A stretch of 64,000 bases of DNA from Pusillibacter faecalis (lineage in GTDB: Bacteria > Bacillota > Clostridia > Oscillospirales > Oscillospiraceae): assembly GCF_018408705.1 (NCBI RefSeq), contig NZ_AP023420.1:1674001-1738000 (forward strand). Reading direction: 5' to 3'. The notes beneath the pieces were generated by a model. That model was not told where the DNA came from, made no database searches, and was given only the letters and a program-made list of their open reading frames with translations. Of the stretch, positions 39,309 to 49,143 are shown piece after piece. Position 1 is the stretch's first letter. Every line of letters begins with the position of its first letter. The position numbers and the translations under genes were made by a program.

Positions 39309-42300
39309 TTAATAACCAGTAGCAGTTCCACCACTCGCCAGGGTCAGAGTTGTGCTGGCAGTCTTCAGCACACCACCATGCTGGGCACCAGTGACGTTAG
39401 CATTTGTAATCGTCACAGTGTCGCCAGCAGCCAGGGTGCCGTTAGCTACCGTGTAGGTGATAGAATACACCTTATCACCGTTGCTAGCATCCTTCACAGC
39501 TTCATCCAAGCTCGTGCTGCCGTTGAAAGTAGCCTCGGTAAAGGCACCTGTTTTCACGATAACCTGCTTGTTGAAGTTGATAGTGATAGAAGACTCATTC
39601 CAGGTCACGGACTGGATGGCGGGCAGTTCCACAGGTGTAACCACCACGTCGGCAACACCAATCGTGATGTTGTCGTTAACCACCACGCGCTTGGTGATGC
39701 TCAGGTTGTTCTTATCGACATAACCATCAATGCCCAGCTTACTAATCACAACTCTGTAAGCGTCGGCGTCAGCAGGTGCAGTCCCCAGCTTTACAGTGAA
39801 ATCAACGGGAGTGCCAGCAACAATGCCCGTGGTCGCCACAGCATCAACAGACAACTTTGCATCCTTATCAGTGGAGTAGGTTGTCGGATTGACACCAAAG
39901 TCCTCCAAGTCCTTAGACGCAGCAGTGTTCACATCGGTAAGGGTGATGCCGTAGGTCACAGCCTTCTTAACAAGGCCAGTGAACTTCACGGTGACATAAT
40001 CGTTGCCCTTAGCCGCCACATTGCTCACGGTAACATCGCTGCCGAGAGTCGTATCAGAAGTCTCAGCAACATCTGTAGTCAGGCCGGTAACGGTGTACTT
40101 ATAGGTACCAGCCTCGTAGATGGCATCATCCAGAGCAACCTTCAAAGCGGGAGTGCCGCTGGTGGAAAGGGTGGTCGGATTGGTACCAGTGCTGTCCAGG
40201 CTCACAACAGCGCCATTCTCATCAACATACTTGACAGAAACAGCAGTGGGAGTCAGAACCACGTTGCGCAGCTCGATCTTGGCGCCGGGCTTGGCAAAGC
40301 CCTGCCAACGGGCAGCGTTGCCGGTCAGAGCACCAGTGTCGCTGTCGATCCACACGCCGTCTGCAAACACGTCGAAGCTGTAGTTCACAGTGGTAGAAGC
40401 GGGAACATAAGCGGGACGGTTATAGGTCAAGGAGACATAAGCCTGACCCCACTCCGTAACCATGGAGTTATAGTTGTACAGCGCACCGGAACCACCGCCC
40501 TGGTTGTTGTCGTTGGAGCCAGTCTGCAGAGCAACGTTGTTCACGAACACAACCCACTCGGCGGTGCCGTTGTCGTTGAGGACCGCGAAGACCTTGCCAT
40601 CATACTGGAAGCCATCGGTATTGGGCTGGGCGTCAGCCAGGTGCGCGATGGCGGAGGCAACATCGGAGAAGTTGGTAGCAACCTTGGTCTCCTTGTTCTC
40701 ATCCTGGATGGTGACAGCCTTAGCGCCGGCAGCCAGACCCAGGCCAACGTCTCTACGGTTAGCGGTCACATACAGGGTGCGGCCCTGCAGCATCAGGGTG
40801 TTGGGGGTGCTGTTGGCATTGACCTCAGTCATGGCGTACACATCGAAGTCCTCGATCTTGTCGCTGGTAAAGTCCTTATAGACCTTGTCAACCTTCTTGA
40901 TGGAGGCTACGTAGTCGCCATCGAAGCGCAGTTCCTGAACGGTGCCGGGAACCAGCTCGCTAATGGTGCTCTTATACTTGCTCTTGGCGGTCAGGGTCTG
41001 CTTCTCGCCGGCCAGAACCGCGTCGAACTCCCAGTAATAGGTGTCGTCCTTCTTCTCCTCGCTCTTTGCGCCGGAGATGATGTAGGCATAGTTGGCGGTA
41101 GCGCCGCGAGCCTCGCCGATGACGACGGCGCCGATGACATAGTAATCGCTGTCATACACGGTGAAGACCTGACGCTGGCCGATGGCCTCGGAATCCTCCA
41201 CGTTGATGTCGATATCAACGTTCTGAACGCCGGTATACACGCCGGTCACATCGGTGATGGCCTTCTTCACACCATTGGTGGTGTCCACCACATCCAGGTC
41301 CACGGTCAGGAAGATGGTGTCATCCTCGCCATAGACGCGGTTGCTGCCAGCGGGCTGCATGATGTCATCCACCACGGACAGGTTGTCAGTGCGGATGCTG
41401 TCATTCTTGCTATCCGTGCCATAGCCGGCAACAGGATGCTCAGCGTCGGGCAGATACTGGGTGGCAGTCATGCGGACGCAGGGCTTCAAGGTGTACACGC
41501 CGTTGTTCTCGGTATAGGTGTACCACTGATTCAGGTTGTACACGCCGTTATCGCCGCGGCCAGTCTGCCAGGAAGTGTCGGCCCACTCCTTGAAGTAAGC
41601 AGCGTTGTGGCCGGTAGCCTTGTCAATGTTCTTGTCGGTGTCGGTGACATTGACCTCAATGTTCTTCATGGTGCCGTCCAGGAAGATGGCGCCGGCAGTG
41701 GCGGTCTTCACAGAGAGGTTGGAAGAGTTGCGGTCAAAACCAGTGATGAACACATAGTTCTTGGTGCCCTCGAACAGCTCAACGCCGATGAAGTAGCCGT
41801 TGGCGTCCACATAGACATTGTAGGTGTTGTCGGTCAGCAGGGTCTGGTCATACTCGTTCAGAACGTCCTTGTCGTAGAACGCCTTCACGTTGGCCTTGTA
41901 CTCTTCGCCGCCGGTGGTCAGCTTGGTCACCTTGCCGGTGCCCTTGCCCTCGTCACTGGAGGAGAACTTGGTGACGGTGGAATCCTCCAGAACCTCAACG
42001 TCCTTCAGGATCACAACCTCGCCGTTGGTGTTGTCCTTCTTGGAGATATTGACCTGATAGAAGGTGTCCTTCGCCACGTCGGTGACATTGGCGACATCCT
42101 CCACATCCACATTGTAGGTCTTGGTGGTACCGATGCCGGTATACACGCTGAGAGGAGCGTACTCCTTGCTCTCGCTGTAGTCAGCAGTGGCCTTGGCCAG
42201 CCAGGTGTTGATGGAGACAAAGGTGATCACATCCTTGTCGGTGTCCAGATACACCTTGGTCAGCACACCGTCGCCGGTGGCGCCCAGCTTGCTGGTGTTG

Positions 42301-43301
42301 GAGCGGACCATGTCGTCCTTGTCGAACAGCTCGCTGCCGGTGGGCACCACGCCGTCCAGATAGACTTCCAGGTCGTTGTCCTTGATCACGCCGGACTTGA
42401 GCAGATCATAGGCGTCCTTGCCGGTCACCTTGGTGGTATAAGTCTCGACGATCAGATCGGTGCGCTCATAGGTGCCGATCTCGCTCTTGTCGAAGACCCA
42501 GGTGTTGGCGGGAGCCATGAACTTATCGTTGTCATCCTTGCGGACCAGCTTGGGGAAGAACTCCTCAGCGAACTGAACGAAGTTGTCGTCCTTGATGTTG
42601 CCGTCCTCGTTGATGCCTTCGGTCCAGGTCACAGGCTTCGCGTTGCCCTGGGAGATGGTCACGTCCACGCCATTGACGTTGGTGGTGATCTTCTGGTCAT
42701 AGTCCACCATGGTGGCCTTCAGGGTGTTGAAGGCGTACAGGGCGGCCTCCTCACGGGTGACGAAGTCCACGCCGTTGAACTCATCCACCAGGCCCTTGTT
42801 CAGGCCGATGCCGATGGCCTGCTTGGCAACGTTGATGGACCAGTTGCCGCCGGTGTAGCCCTCATAGGTGGCGTCATAGCCCAGGGCGCCCAGCAGCATC
42901 TTCATGAAGGCATAGCCGGTCAGGGTGCCAGCGGGACGGAAAGAACCGTCGGCATAACCGGAGATGATCTTCTCCTTGGCGCAGTAAGCGATGTAGCCGG
43001 AGAAGGTGTTGCTCACAGGCACATCCTTATAGGGGGCGGTGTCTGCGTGCAGCTCCGCTGCGGTGGTGGGGCCCAGGATCAGGTTGCAGATGATCTTGGC
43101 CGCAGCCCCACGGGTCAGGGTGTTCTGGGGCTTGAAGCTGCCGTCTTCATAGCCATCCACAACACTGATTTCGGAAATCACGTCGACAGCTTCTTTGTAG
43201 TTCAGCTCTTCGTCGTCCGTGAATTCCTTGGCGCCGGCATTGATCGTGACGAGAGACATCATCATGGTCAGCGCCAGCACCAGAGAAAGGAATTTCTTCA
43301 T
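39309..43301 (-). CDS. SLH-domain S-layer-type surface protein B
   Basis: 1330 aa from ATG 43301, preceded by AGAAGGAGG; an open extension upstream has no site. Signal peptide and three SLH segments are as in copy A; the first ~317 residues differ at three positions (G111K, one D to N, one V to L). Residues up to about 950 remain similar with indels, then the bodies part: copy B has GGGSGALYNYNSMVTEWGQ and a different Ig-like C-terminus ending GGTATGY. The two genes thus share an anchor and present different outer parts. Whether both are expressed at once is unknown. Confidence 0.9.
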   Translation of the reverse strand: MKKFLSLVLALTMMMSLVTINAGAKEFTDDEELNYKEAVDVISEISVVDGYEDGSFKPQNTLTRGAAAKIICNLILGPTTAAELHADTAPYKDVPVSNTFSGYIAYCAKEKIISGYADGSFRPAGTLTGYAFMKMLLGALGYDATYEGYTGGNWSINVAKQAIGIGLNKGLVDEFNGVDFVTREEAALYAFNTLKATMVDYDQKITTNVNGVDVTISQGNAKPVTWTEGINEDGNIKDDNFVQFAEEFFPKLVRKDDNDKFMAPANTWVFDKSEIGTYERTDLIVETYTTKVTGKDAYDLLKSGVIKDNDLEVYLDGVVPTGSELFDKDDMVRSNTSKLGATGDGVLTKVYLDTDKDVITFVSINTWLAKATADYSESKEYAPLSVYTGIGTTKTYNVDVEDVANVTDVAKDTFYQVNISKKDNTNGEVVILKDVEVLEDSTVTKFSSSDEGKGTGKVTKLTTGGEEYKANVKAFYDKDVLNEYDQTLLTDNTYNVYVDANGYFIGVELFEGTKNYVFITGFDRNSSNLSVKTATAGAIFLDGTMKNIEVNVTDTDKNIDKATGHNAAYFKEWADTSWQTGRGDNGVYNLNQWYTYTENNGVYTLKPCVRMTATQYLPDAEHPVAGYGTDSKNDSIRTDNLSVVDDIMQPAGSNRVYGEDDTIFLTVDLDVVDTTNGVKKAITDVTGVYTGVQNVDIDINVEDSEAIGQRQVFTVYDSDYYVIGAVVIGEARGATANYAYIISGAKSEEKKDDTYYWEFDAVLAGEKQTLTAKSKYKSTISELVPGTVQELRFDGDYVASIKKVDKVYKDFTSDKIEDFDVYAMTEVNANSTPNTLMLQGRTLYVTANRRDVGLGLAAGAKAVTIQDENKETKVATNFSDVASAIAHLADAQPNTDGFQYDGKVFAVLNDNGTAEWVVFVNNVALQTGSNDNNQGGGSGALYNYNSMVTEWGQAYVSLTYNRPAYVPASTTVNYSFDVFADGVWIDSDTGALTGNAARWQGFAKPGAKIELRNVVLTPTAVSVKYVDENGAVVSLDSTGTNPTTLSTSGTPALKVALDDAIYEAGTYKYTVTGLTTDVAETSDTTLGSDVTVSNVAAKGNDYVTVKFTGLVKKAVTYGITLTDVNTAASKDLEDFGVNPTTYSTDKDAKLSVDAVATTGIVAGTPVDFTVKLGTAPADADAYRVVISKLGIDGYVDKNNLSITKRVVVNDNITIGVADVVVTPVELPAIQSVTWNESSITINFNKQVIVKTGAFTEATFNGSTSLDEAVKDASNGDKVYSITYTVANGTLAAGDTVTITNANVTGAQHGGVLKTASTTLTLASGGTATGY
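42349..43301 (-). repeat. Inverted repeat arm B (S-layer 5' coding region)
   Basis: 953 bp, the partner of 2257-3209 in the opposite orientation. Outer ends of the arms are 41 kb apart. Upstream sequence diverges right at the ribosome site, so the near-identity is confined to coding sequence. Confidence 0.85.
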
Positions 43302-43570
43302 GGTCTGTCCTCCTTCTAAAATTTCGCAAAGCACGCCGGCGGGCGCCGTCCCTTGGGTAACGGCATCGGGGGCTAGCCAACCCCGCATTTTCCCTCCGGG
43401 GCGAAGCTCCCCGGCGTCTTTTGCAATCCAAATTTACGCAATCTTTCCATGTGTTTCAAGGGTTTCAGCGTTCTTTTAATTCAACTGAAAATTGCGGTAC
43501 GATTCGTGGCATTCATTTGCTGGGAGGTTATAACAAGCGCAATTTTGTGACATAGATTCGTAACATTTTG
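43302..43570 (-). promoter_or_regulatory. Upstream/leader region of S-layer gene B
   Basis: About 270 bp, mostly unlike the leader of gene A except for GTAACATTTTGA (43559-43570) and the GGCTAGCC palindrome (43371-43378). A GC-rich hairpin GCCGGGGAGCTTCGCCCCGGAG-type dyad lies at about 43395-43415. No clear SigA promoter settled. Confidence 0.45.
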
Positions 43571-43603
43571 AAAAAGAAAATCCCCGGGCCATCCGGTCCG
43601 GGG
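43571..43603 (-). terminator. Terminator of recombinase-like gene B
   Basis: CCCCGGACC/GGCCCGGGG stem with one mismatch, T-rich tail on the minus strand, directly abutting the stop codon. Same position as the terminator at 1866 in cassette A. Confidence 0.75.
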
Positions 43604-44866
43604 TCATTCTGCCTTTTTACCTCTTTTTTCAGGAAGAAAATACTTTTGTCCAGTCTGAATCAATTCTCCGTCTTCTACCAGATGACGCAGCAGCAGCGTG
43701 CACTGCTTGGGGCGGATTCGGAGGAGCTGCGCAATGTCCTGGCGGTAGGCAAAGCCCGCCTGCGTGAGATAGGTACGGATCGTCTCCCAGTGGCGCTCCG
43801 GCGGTACCACGCTCTCTGGGGGATAATATTTTCCGCCGATACGCACCAGCCTTTTCTGCTCTGTCAGCCGGTGCAGGCGCCCATAGGCCGCTGTTTTGGA
43901 AAGACCCAGCAGCGCCATCACATCCCCCCGGGAAAGGGGGCCGCGCTGTGCGGCCTCCAGCAGCCGGGCGTCCTCGTCCTCCCGATTCTCATCCCGCCGC
44001 AGGTCCCGCAGCAGCGTGTGCTCCATACCGCCCCGGATCAGGGCGGCCCGGGTCATGCGGGACAGCCGGGGCAGGTCCAGAGGCTTACGGGAACGCTCTG
44101 TCAGCAATACCTGAGGCGGGTCTCCGCTCCGCCGCTTACGGCGGGTGTCCTCTAAGATTCGCCGGACGGCATTGGTCAGCGGCAGCTCCCGATCCTCAAA
44201 GCGCAGGGCGTCCTTGGAAAAATCCACCTGGTCCCAGGTGAGGGATATGATCTCCTGGGCCTGCAGGCCCAGCTGCCAGGTCAGCCACAGAGCAAGCCCC
44301 GCCGGAGTGCCGCGCTCCGCCTGCAGCACCCGCCAGAGTTTGAATTCATCTACCTGAGCGCTGGAACGGGGGGCGTTCTTTTTTTCCGGCACATGGCTGG
44401 AAAATCGCGCCTGCAGAGCGGGGACTTCCACGCCGCTGATGCGGGCCACCTCGGCCCAGTCCTTGTCCATCAGCTGGCGCAAAATCCAGTCATGCCGGAG
44501 ATCCATCAGCCGTACATGGGTCTGGCCCTCCCGGTCCAGGGCCAGACGGGCAAGGCGGGAGATGCTCTCCGGCGCCATGGGCGTCTTTCCGCGGGAGGAC
44601 AGCACCACTCTCGGAGAGACCTCATGATTGGCCTCATACAGCCGCCACAGGGCTGAGCGCAGGTCCGCCTCCAGGGGAACCATGCGGGCCGGCAGCTCCA
44701 GGCGGCTGTCTAAAAAGGAGACCTGATCCCAGGTAAGAGCGGAGATTTCATCCCTGGAAAGCCCCGCCTGCCACGCCAGACGCAATACAATACCCTCCGG
44801 TCCGGCCTGGTCCAGGATGCGGCCCATTGCGTCCGGGGCCGGCCGGTTTATCACATATTCCCGCAT
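43604..44866 (-). CDS. Degenerate double tyrosine-recombinase-fold DNA-binding protein (copy B)
   Basis: 420 aa; AAGGAGG before the ATG. Same architecture as copy A (597-1856): two integrase-like domains (WQAGLSRDEISALTWDQVSFL; WQLGLQAQEIISLTWDQVDF), then two winged-helix-like parts. Catalytic positions are lost here too: Ser36 at the box-I Arg, Met121 at the box-II His, Phe155 at the Tyr, and Gln for the box-I Arg of domain 2. Copies A and B are clearly homologous but much more diverged than the S-layer N-termini beside them. Independent retention of the dead active site in both suggests a selected DNA-binding role. Confidence 0.75.
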   Translation of the reverse strand: MREYVINRPAPDAMGRILDQAGPEGIVLRLAWQAGLSRDEISALTWDQVSFLDSRLELPARMVPLEADLRSALWRLYEANHEVSPRVVLSSRGKTPMAPESISRLARLALDREGQTHVRLMDLRHDWILRQLMDKDWAEVARISGVEVPALQARFSSHVPEKKNAPRSSAQVDEFKLWRVLQAERGTPAGLALWLTWQLGLQAQEIISLTWDQVDFSKDALRFEDRELPLTNAVRRILEDTRRKRRSGDPPQVLLTERSRKPLDLPRLSRMTRAALIRGGMEHTLLRDLRRDENREDEDARLLEAAQRGPLSRGDVMALLGLSKTAAYGRLHRLTEQKRLVRIGGKYYPPESVVPPERHWETIRTYLTQAGFAYRQDIAQLLRIRPKQCTLLLRHLVEDGELIQTGQKYFLPEKRGKKAE

Positions 44867-44958
44867 GGGGCGCCTCCTTCCTCTGAGTGTTCTGTGTTAT
44901 GAATGCATGACAAGCAAAACGGATTTCTGGAAAAATCCGCCTGCCGGAAAACGGTTTT

Positions 44959-45276
44959 TTAGGCCTCTGGCGGATCGGAGGAGGCAGCCCGGACGCCGGT
45001 GAGATCCCAGCAGCCGTGCCGGGTAATCAGGCCGCCGGAGAGACGGCCGTCCCGCACGGTAAAGATGGCGTCATAGGGCTCCTGATCCACCGGGGAACGG
45101 AGGTCTCCCGAAATCAGATATTTGCCGCTGGTCAGCACACTTCCGGAAAAACGGCTGCGGCGCCCAAGAAGGCTGAGGTAGCCGGAAACCACCTGGGTAT
45201 CCTCCTGCAGCATCAGCTCGCCGGCCCGGGGGCCCAGCTGGCTTTGCAGCATCACCGCATAGCAAACTTGTTTCAC
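44959..45276 (-). CDS. Hypothetical protein
   Basis: 105 aa from GTG 45276, chosen because AGGAG lies 7 nt before it; the frame is open upstream without a site. Begins VKQVCYAVMLQSQLGPRAGELML and ends in a beta-rich segment (SGSVLTSGKYLISGDLRSPV ... FTVRDGRLSGGLITRHGCWDLTG). No signal peptide or membrane segment. No family recognised. Lies between a TetR regulator and recombinase-like copy B, all on the minus strand. Confidence 0.6.
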   Translation of the reverse strand: MKQVCYAVMLQSQLGPRAGELMLQEDTQVVSGYLSLLGRRSRFSGSVLTSGKYLISGDLRSPVDQEPYDAIFTVRDGRLSGGLITRHGCWDLTGVRAASSDPPEA

Positions 45277-45427
45277 ATCATCACTCCTGTATGGCGCATT
45301 ATAAAATGGTTGAATTTTGGCAAAAACAGTCATTTTTTGCAAAAACGTCTAATTTTTGACAAAACAGCAAAAATTGTCAAAAAGAAAGCAGGGACAGAAA
45401 AATCTGTCCCCGCTTTGAGAAAAAATT

Positions 45428-46012
45428 TTATGATAAAAGCGCCAGGTTTTGCCACGCGGCACCTACAGCACCCTGTTGCACCAGGCCTTCCAACAGGGAG
45501 ACCAGTGTCTGAGGTGGCTGGGGGAGGTCCCCCTGAATCCAGCTTTCCAGCAGAGTCAGCAGCATCGTCTCCCAGCAGGAGAGCAGTTCCTGATCCCGCG
45601 GCGGGTTCCTCATCACTCCGCATCGGCGCTGATAGTAGTCCAGCGTCCTCGACAACAGGCTCCCGAGAGTTCCCTCCAAGAGCTTCCGCAGCCCGGCCCG
45701 CCCGCGGTTTTTGAGAAGCGCCTGATAGTAACAGCGGTCCTTTGCAGTGTGCTCCAGCAGAACTGTCAGGGCCTGCTGCCAGGTAAGACAGGTTTCCTGC
45801 CGGGCCAGTGTGCGCATGGCTTCCTGCTGCATGGACCAGTCGAATAAGGACTGTACATCGGGAAAGTGATAGTAAAAGGATTGGCGCCGGATGCCGCACA
45901 GCGCTGTTAGCTCCCGCACACGAATCTGCTCCAGGGGCTTTTGCAGCAGAAGCTGGCGCAGGGCGCGGTCCAGGTCGTTTTTTGTTCGATTAACGCAGAG
46001 TTCCGCCGGCAT
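45428..46012 (-). CDS. TetR/AcrR-family regulator
   Basis: 194 aa. N-terminal TetR helix-turn-helix (LDRALRQLLLQKPLEQIRVRELTALCGIRRQSFYYHFPDVQSLFDW) with an all-helical C-terminal ligand/dimer domain of the DhaS-like type. Located downstream of the TRAP transporter operon beyond a terminator, same strand. It could control the TRAP genes, its own gene, or the following hypothetical; none is shown. Confidence 0.88.
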   Translation of the reverse strand: MPAELCVNRTKNDLDRALRQLLLQKPLEQIRVRELTALCGIRRQSFYYHFPDVQSLFDWSMQQEAMRTLARQETCLTWQQALTVLLEHTAKDRCYYQALLKNRGRAGLRKLLEGTLGSLLSRTLDYYQRRCGVMRNPPRDQELLSCWETMLLTLLESWIQGDLPQPPQTLVSLLEGLVQQGAVGAAWQNLALLS

Positions 46013-46120
46013 AGGCGTTTCACCTCTCCCTCAAAATCCGCTTTTTTCATGCAGCGGTTAATTCTAGCATACCTGTGCCCGCTCTTTCCGTCAAGAGAGG
46101 AGGGCCGCCGCTTGATGGCA

Positions 46121-46158
46121 AAAAAAGAGGGCGCGTCTGAGAAAAGACGCGCCCTCTT
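46121..46158 (-). terminator. Terminator of the TRAP operon
   Basis: 14-bp stem AAGAGGGCGCGTCT/AGACGCGCCCTCTT followed by T4 on the minus strand, just past the large permease stop. Confidence 0.88.
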
Positions 46159-46180
46159 GCGGGGTCTGCGGAGGAAACAG

Positions 46181-47488
46181 TTACATCTGAGCGCCCAGGA
46201 GCTGGGGCAGAATCAGGCTGATCGGCTCAATATATGTTACCAGCAGCACACACACGATCAGCGCGATGATGAAGGGAACCACCTTTTTGGAAATGGCCTC
46301 CAGGCCAATGCCGGCGGTGCCGCAGGCAACAAACAGGTTGCAGCCAAAGGGAGGTGTCACCTGGCCGACTGCCAGGTTCACGCAGATGATCATGGCAAAG
46401 TGAATGGGGTTGACACCCACAGAGGTGACGATGGGATACAGGATGGGCACCAGAATGATCAGGGCCGCGGTGGTGTCCATAAAGGCTCCAACGATCAGCA
46501 GCAAAATATTGATCAGCAGCAGAATCACGTACTTATTGCTGCTCAGACTCAGGATGGCAGTAGCCACCATGTCAGGAATCCGGTTGGCAGTCAGCACATA
46601 GCCAAACAGCGTGGCGGCACAGATCAGGATCATAATCTGAGCGGTGCTCACAGCGCCATCCCGCAGAATCTTGACCAGAAGCTTTCCATCAATGTTGCGG
46701 TAGATAAAAACACCCACGATAAAGCCGTACACAACAGCCACCACAGCGGCCTCGGTGGGGGTGAAGAAGCCAGCATAAATGCCGCCGAGCACGATGACCG
46801 GCATCAAAATGGCCAGAAGGGCCCGCTTGAAGCTGGTCCAGATCTCCCGGCCGGAGGCCTTGTAGGTATCCCGATATCCCTTCTTTTTGGAGACGTAAAC
46901 CACTGCGCCGCAGAGGCACACCGCCATCAAAATGCCCGGCAGGAAACCGGCCATAAACAGCGTGCTCACCGAGCAGCCGGTCAGAACGCCGTAAGTAACA
47001 AAGGGAATGCTGGGGGGGATGATGGTGCCAATACATCCGCCGGAGGCGCTGGTGGCTGCGGAGAAATCCTTGTCATAGCCGTGGCGGACCATTTCGGGAA
47101 TCATCATCGCGCCGATGGCGGCCGTAGTGGCGGCGCCGGAGCCGGAGATAGCCGCGAAGAAAGCACAGGCTACGATCGCTACAATTCCAAGTCCTCCCGG
47201 AAAGCGGCCAAAGATACTGTTGATAAAGGTGCACAGCCGCTCTGAAATTCCGCCCTGACTCATCAGTGAACCGGCTAGAATAAAGAAGGGGACTGCCATG
47301 AAGGAAAACGAGTCGCAGGAGGTGAAGAGCCGTTTGGGGACCATTTCCAGGCCGATTCCCGTCAGCTGCAGCACCAGAACCGAGGACAGAATCAGGGAAA
47401 AGGCAATGGGCACCTTCATCAGGAACATAACCAGCAGTGAGCCGAACAGAATCAGGGCGACCAACTCAGGTGACAGGGCTGCGCTCAT
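46181..47488 (-). CDS. TRAP transporter large permease (DctM-like)
   Basis: 435 aa, about 12 membrane segments. DctM family features: ALILFGSLLVMFLMKVPIAFSLILS opening, FILAGSLMSQGGISERL, AFFAAISGSGAATTAAIG, and the substrate-channel VTPPFGCNLFVACG. Forms the ion-coupled translocation subunit with the small permease; its ATG overlaps the latter's stop by 4 bp. Takes up an organic anion, usually with Na+. The substrate cannot be read from sequence. Confidence 0.93.
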   Translation of the reverse strand: MSAALSPELVALILFGSLLVMFLMKVPIAFSLILSSVLVLQLTGIGLEMVPKRLFTSCDSFSFMAVPFFILAGSLMSQGGISERLCTFINSIFGRFPGGLGIVAIVACAFFAAISGSGAATTAAIGAMMIPEMVRHGYDKDFSAATSASGGCIGTIIPPSIPFVTYGVLTGCSVSTLFMAGFLPGILMAVCLCGAVVYVSKKKGYRDTYKASGREIWTSFKRALLAILMPVIVLGGIYAGFFTPTEAAVVAVVYGFIVGVFIYRNIDGKLLVKILRDGAVSTAQIMILICAATLFGYVLTANRIPDMVATAILSLSSNKYVILLLINILLLIVGAFMDTTAALIILVPILYPIVTSVGVNPIHFAMIICVNLAVGQVTPPFGCNLFVACGTAGIGLEAISKKVVPFIIALIVCVLLVTYIEPISLILPQLLGAQM

Positions 47489-47982
47489 TGCTCACACGCT
47501 CCTTCCTTGCCGGCAATCCGGGCAATGGTTTTGATCAGGTCGATGGTGCCTTGCAGGAACATCAGTCCGCCGCCCAGCACCAGGGAGAAATAGATATAGC
47601 CCATTTTTAGCTGCATGGCAGGGGATTTTTGCATCATGGTTACATTGACGACCTTAAAGCCGTAATAGATGATAACTGCGAAGCAGAGCAGCATCAGAAG
47701 ATCCACGAGAACCTCCAGAATGTCCTGCCCCTTTTTGGGCAGCATGGTGGACAGGAATTCCACAGCGATGTGGTTCCCATATTTCACACCGACACTGGCG
47801 CCCAGATAGACAAGATAGATCATCATATAGCGGGCAAGCTCCTCGGACCATGGCAGGGAGCCGGCCGCCAGACGAAAGATTACCTGGACGAACACGACGA
47901 TGGTCATCAGTCCCATTAAAATGGCCACGACGTATTCCACCAGGGTATTGACAATATCGCTGAGCTTATTCAACACACCCAT
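47485..47982 (-). CDS. TRAP transporter small permease (DctQ-like)
   Basis: 165 aa, four membrane segments: N-terminal VVAILMGLMTIVVFVQVIFR, the conserved PWSEELARYMMIYLVYLGASVGVKYGNHIAVEF, then a third and fourth segment. Family length and the PWSEELARY motif are typical. Middle gene of the operon, after a 120-bp gap from the binding protein and coupled to the large permease. Confidence 0.92.
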   Translation of the reverse strand: MGVLNKLSDIVNTLVEYVVAILMGLMTIVVFVQVIFRLAAGSLPWSEELARYMMIYLVYLGASVGVKYGNHIAVEFLSTMLPKKGQDILEVLVDLLMLLCFAVIIYYGFKVVNVTMMQKSPAMQLKMGYIYFSLVLGGGLMFLQGTIDLIKTIARIAGKEGACEQ

Positions 47983-48102
47983 GAAGAACCTCTCTTTTCC
48001 TTGTTGCAGACAGGCGGAGCCGCTGACGACGGCCCCGCCCTCTGAAAATCAAACAGTTTCAGGCAGACCTTAACGGCAATATGGCAGCCGATCTGTCAGA
48101 TA

Positions 48103-49143
48103 TCAGTATTCAAAATTTACAATCGCGTCGATGTTTTCCTGGCCGAACTGGTCCGCATACTTTTCATAGACCGGTGCCATGGCGGCCTGGAATTCTGTGG
48201 TGTCCGGATAGGTGACCTCCAGGCCGGCAGCCTCCATCTCGGCAATCTGCTCAGCTTCGCTGTCCTCGCAGGCGGAGCGCTCATAGGCGGCGGCCTCCTG
48301 AGCGGCCTCCAGCAGAGCGGTCTGATAGGCGGGGTCCAGACCCTCAAACACCGGCTTGCTGAACAGGATCATGGAGGGGGAATACACGTGGTTTGTGATG
48401 GCCAGATAGTCCTGAGCTTCATAGACGGCATTGGAGTAGATGACGGCGATGGGGTTTTCCTGACCGTCAATCACGCCCTGCTGCAGTGCGGTGAACACCT
48501 CGGACCAGGCCATCGGCGTGGGGTCCATGCCCAGGGCGGAGAAAGCATCCATATGGACCTGATTCTCCATGCAGCGGATCTTCAGCCCGGCGCAGTCTGC
48601 GACGGAGTTGATAGGATGCTTGGAGTTGGTCATTTCGCGGAAGCCATTCTCCCAGAACGCGCCGCCGACGATACCGATATCATCCAGCTTGGCCATCAGG
48701 TTCTGGCCGATCTCGCCGTCCAGAACGGCGTGGGCATGCTCATAGCTTGTAAACAGGAAGGGCAGGTCCAGAATCAGATAGTCGGACACAAAGTTGCCGA
48801 GAGGCCCAGTGGAGGACACGGCAATATCCAGGGTGCCCATCTGCAGGTCCTCAATATTGGCCCGCTCATCGCCCAGCTGCGCGGAGTGGAAAATATCAAT
48901 CTGCACAGCGCCGTTGGTCTTTTCATCGACCAGCTCGGCAAACTTTTCAAGACCCAGCTGATAGGGATGAGAAATCGCGCAGGAGTGGGAGGCGCGGAGG
49001 ACGATGGCATCTCCGCCGGAGGTGTCCGCAGTGGTGGAGTCGCCGGTTTCGCCGCCAGAGGTTTGGCTGTCTCCGCCGCAGGCGGCCAGAGAGAGGGCCA
49101 TTGCCAGGGAAAGGAACCATGCTGCAAGCTTTTTCGTTTTCAT
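48103..49143 (-). CDS. TRAP transporter substrate-binding lipoprotein (DctP-like)
   Basis: 346 aa. Lipoprotein signal with lipobox LSLAACGG (Cys about 22), then a Ser/Thr/Gly linker (DSQTSGGETGDSTTADTSGG). The solute-binding domain has ASHSCAISHPYQLGLEKFAELV, the family Arg in LKIRCMENQVHMDAFSALGMDPTPMAWSEVFTALQQGVIDGQENP, and a helical C-terminus. The Arg usually binds a substrate carboxylate. Captures substrate outside the membrane for the permease pair downstream. First gene of the operon, with twin palindromes upstream. Confidence 0.93.
   Translation of the reverse strand: MKTKKLAAWFLSLAMALSLAACGGDSQTSGGETGDSTTADTSGGDAIVLRASHSCAISHPYQLGLEKFAELVDEKTNGAVQIDIFHSAQLGDERANIEDLQMGTLDIAVSSTGPLGNFVSDYLILDLPFLFTSYEHAHAVLDGEIGQNLMAKLDDIGIVGGAFWENGFREMTNSKHPINSVADCAGLKIRCMENQVHMDAFSALGMDPTPMAWSEVFTALQQGVIDGQENPIAVIYSNAVYEAQDYLAITNHVYSPSMILFSKPVFEGLDPAYQTALLEAAQEAAAYERSACEDSEAEQIAEMEAAGLEVTYPDTTEFQAAMAPVYEKYADQFGQENIDAIVNFEY

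Noticed and set aside
39378..43319. 1313-aa open frame antisense to S-layer gene B
   Set aside because: Same cause as for copy A; the real gene has signal peptide, SLH domains, ribosome site and terminator.
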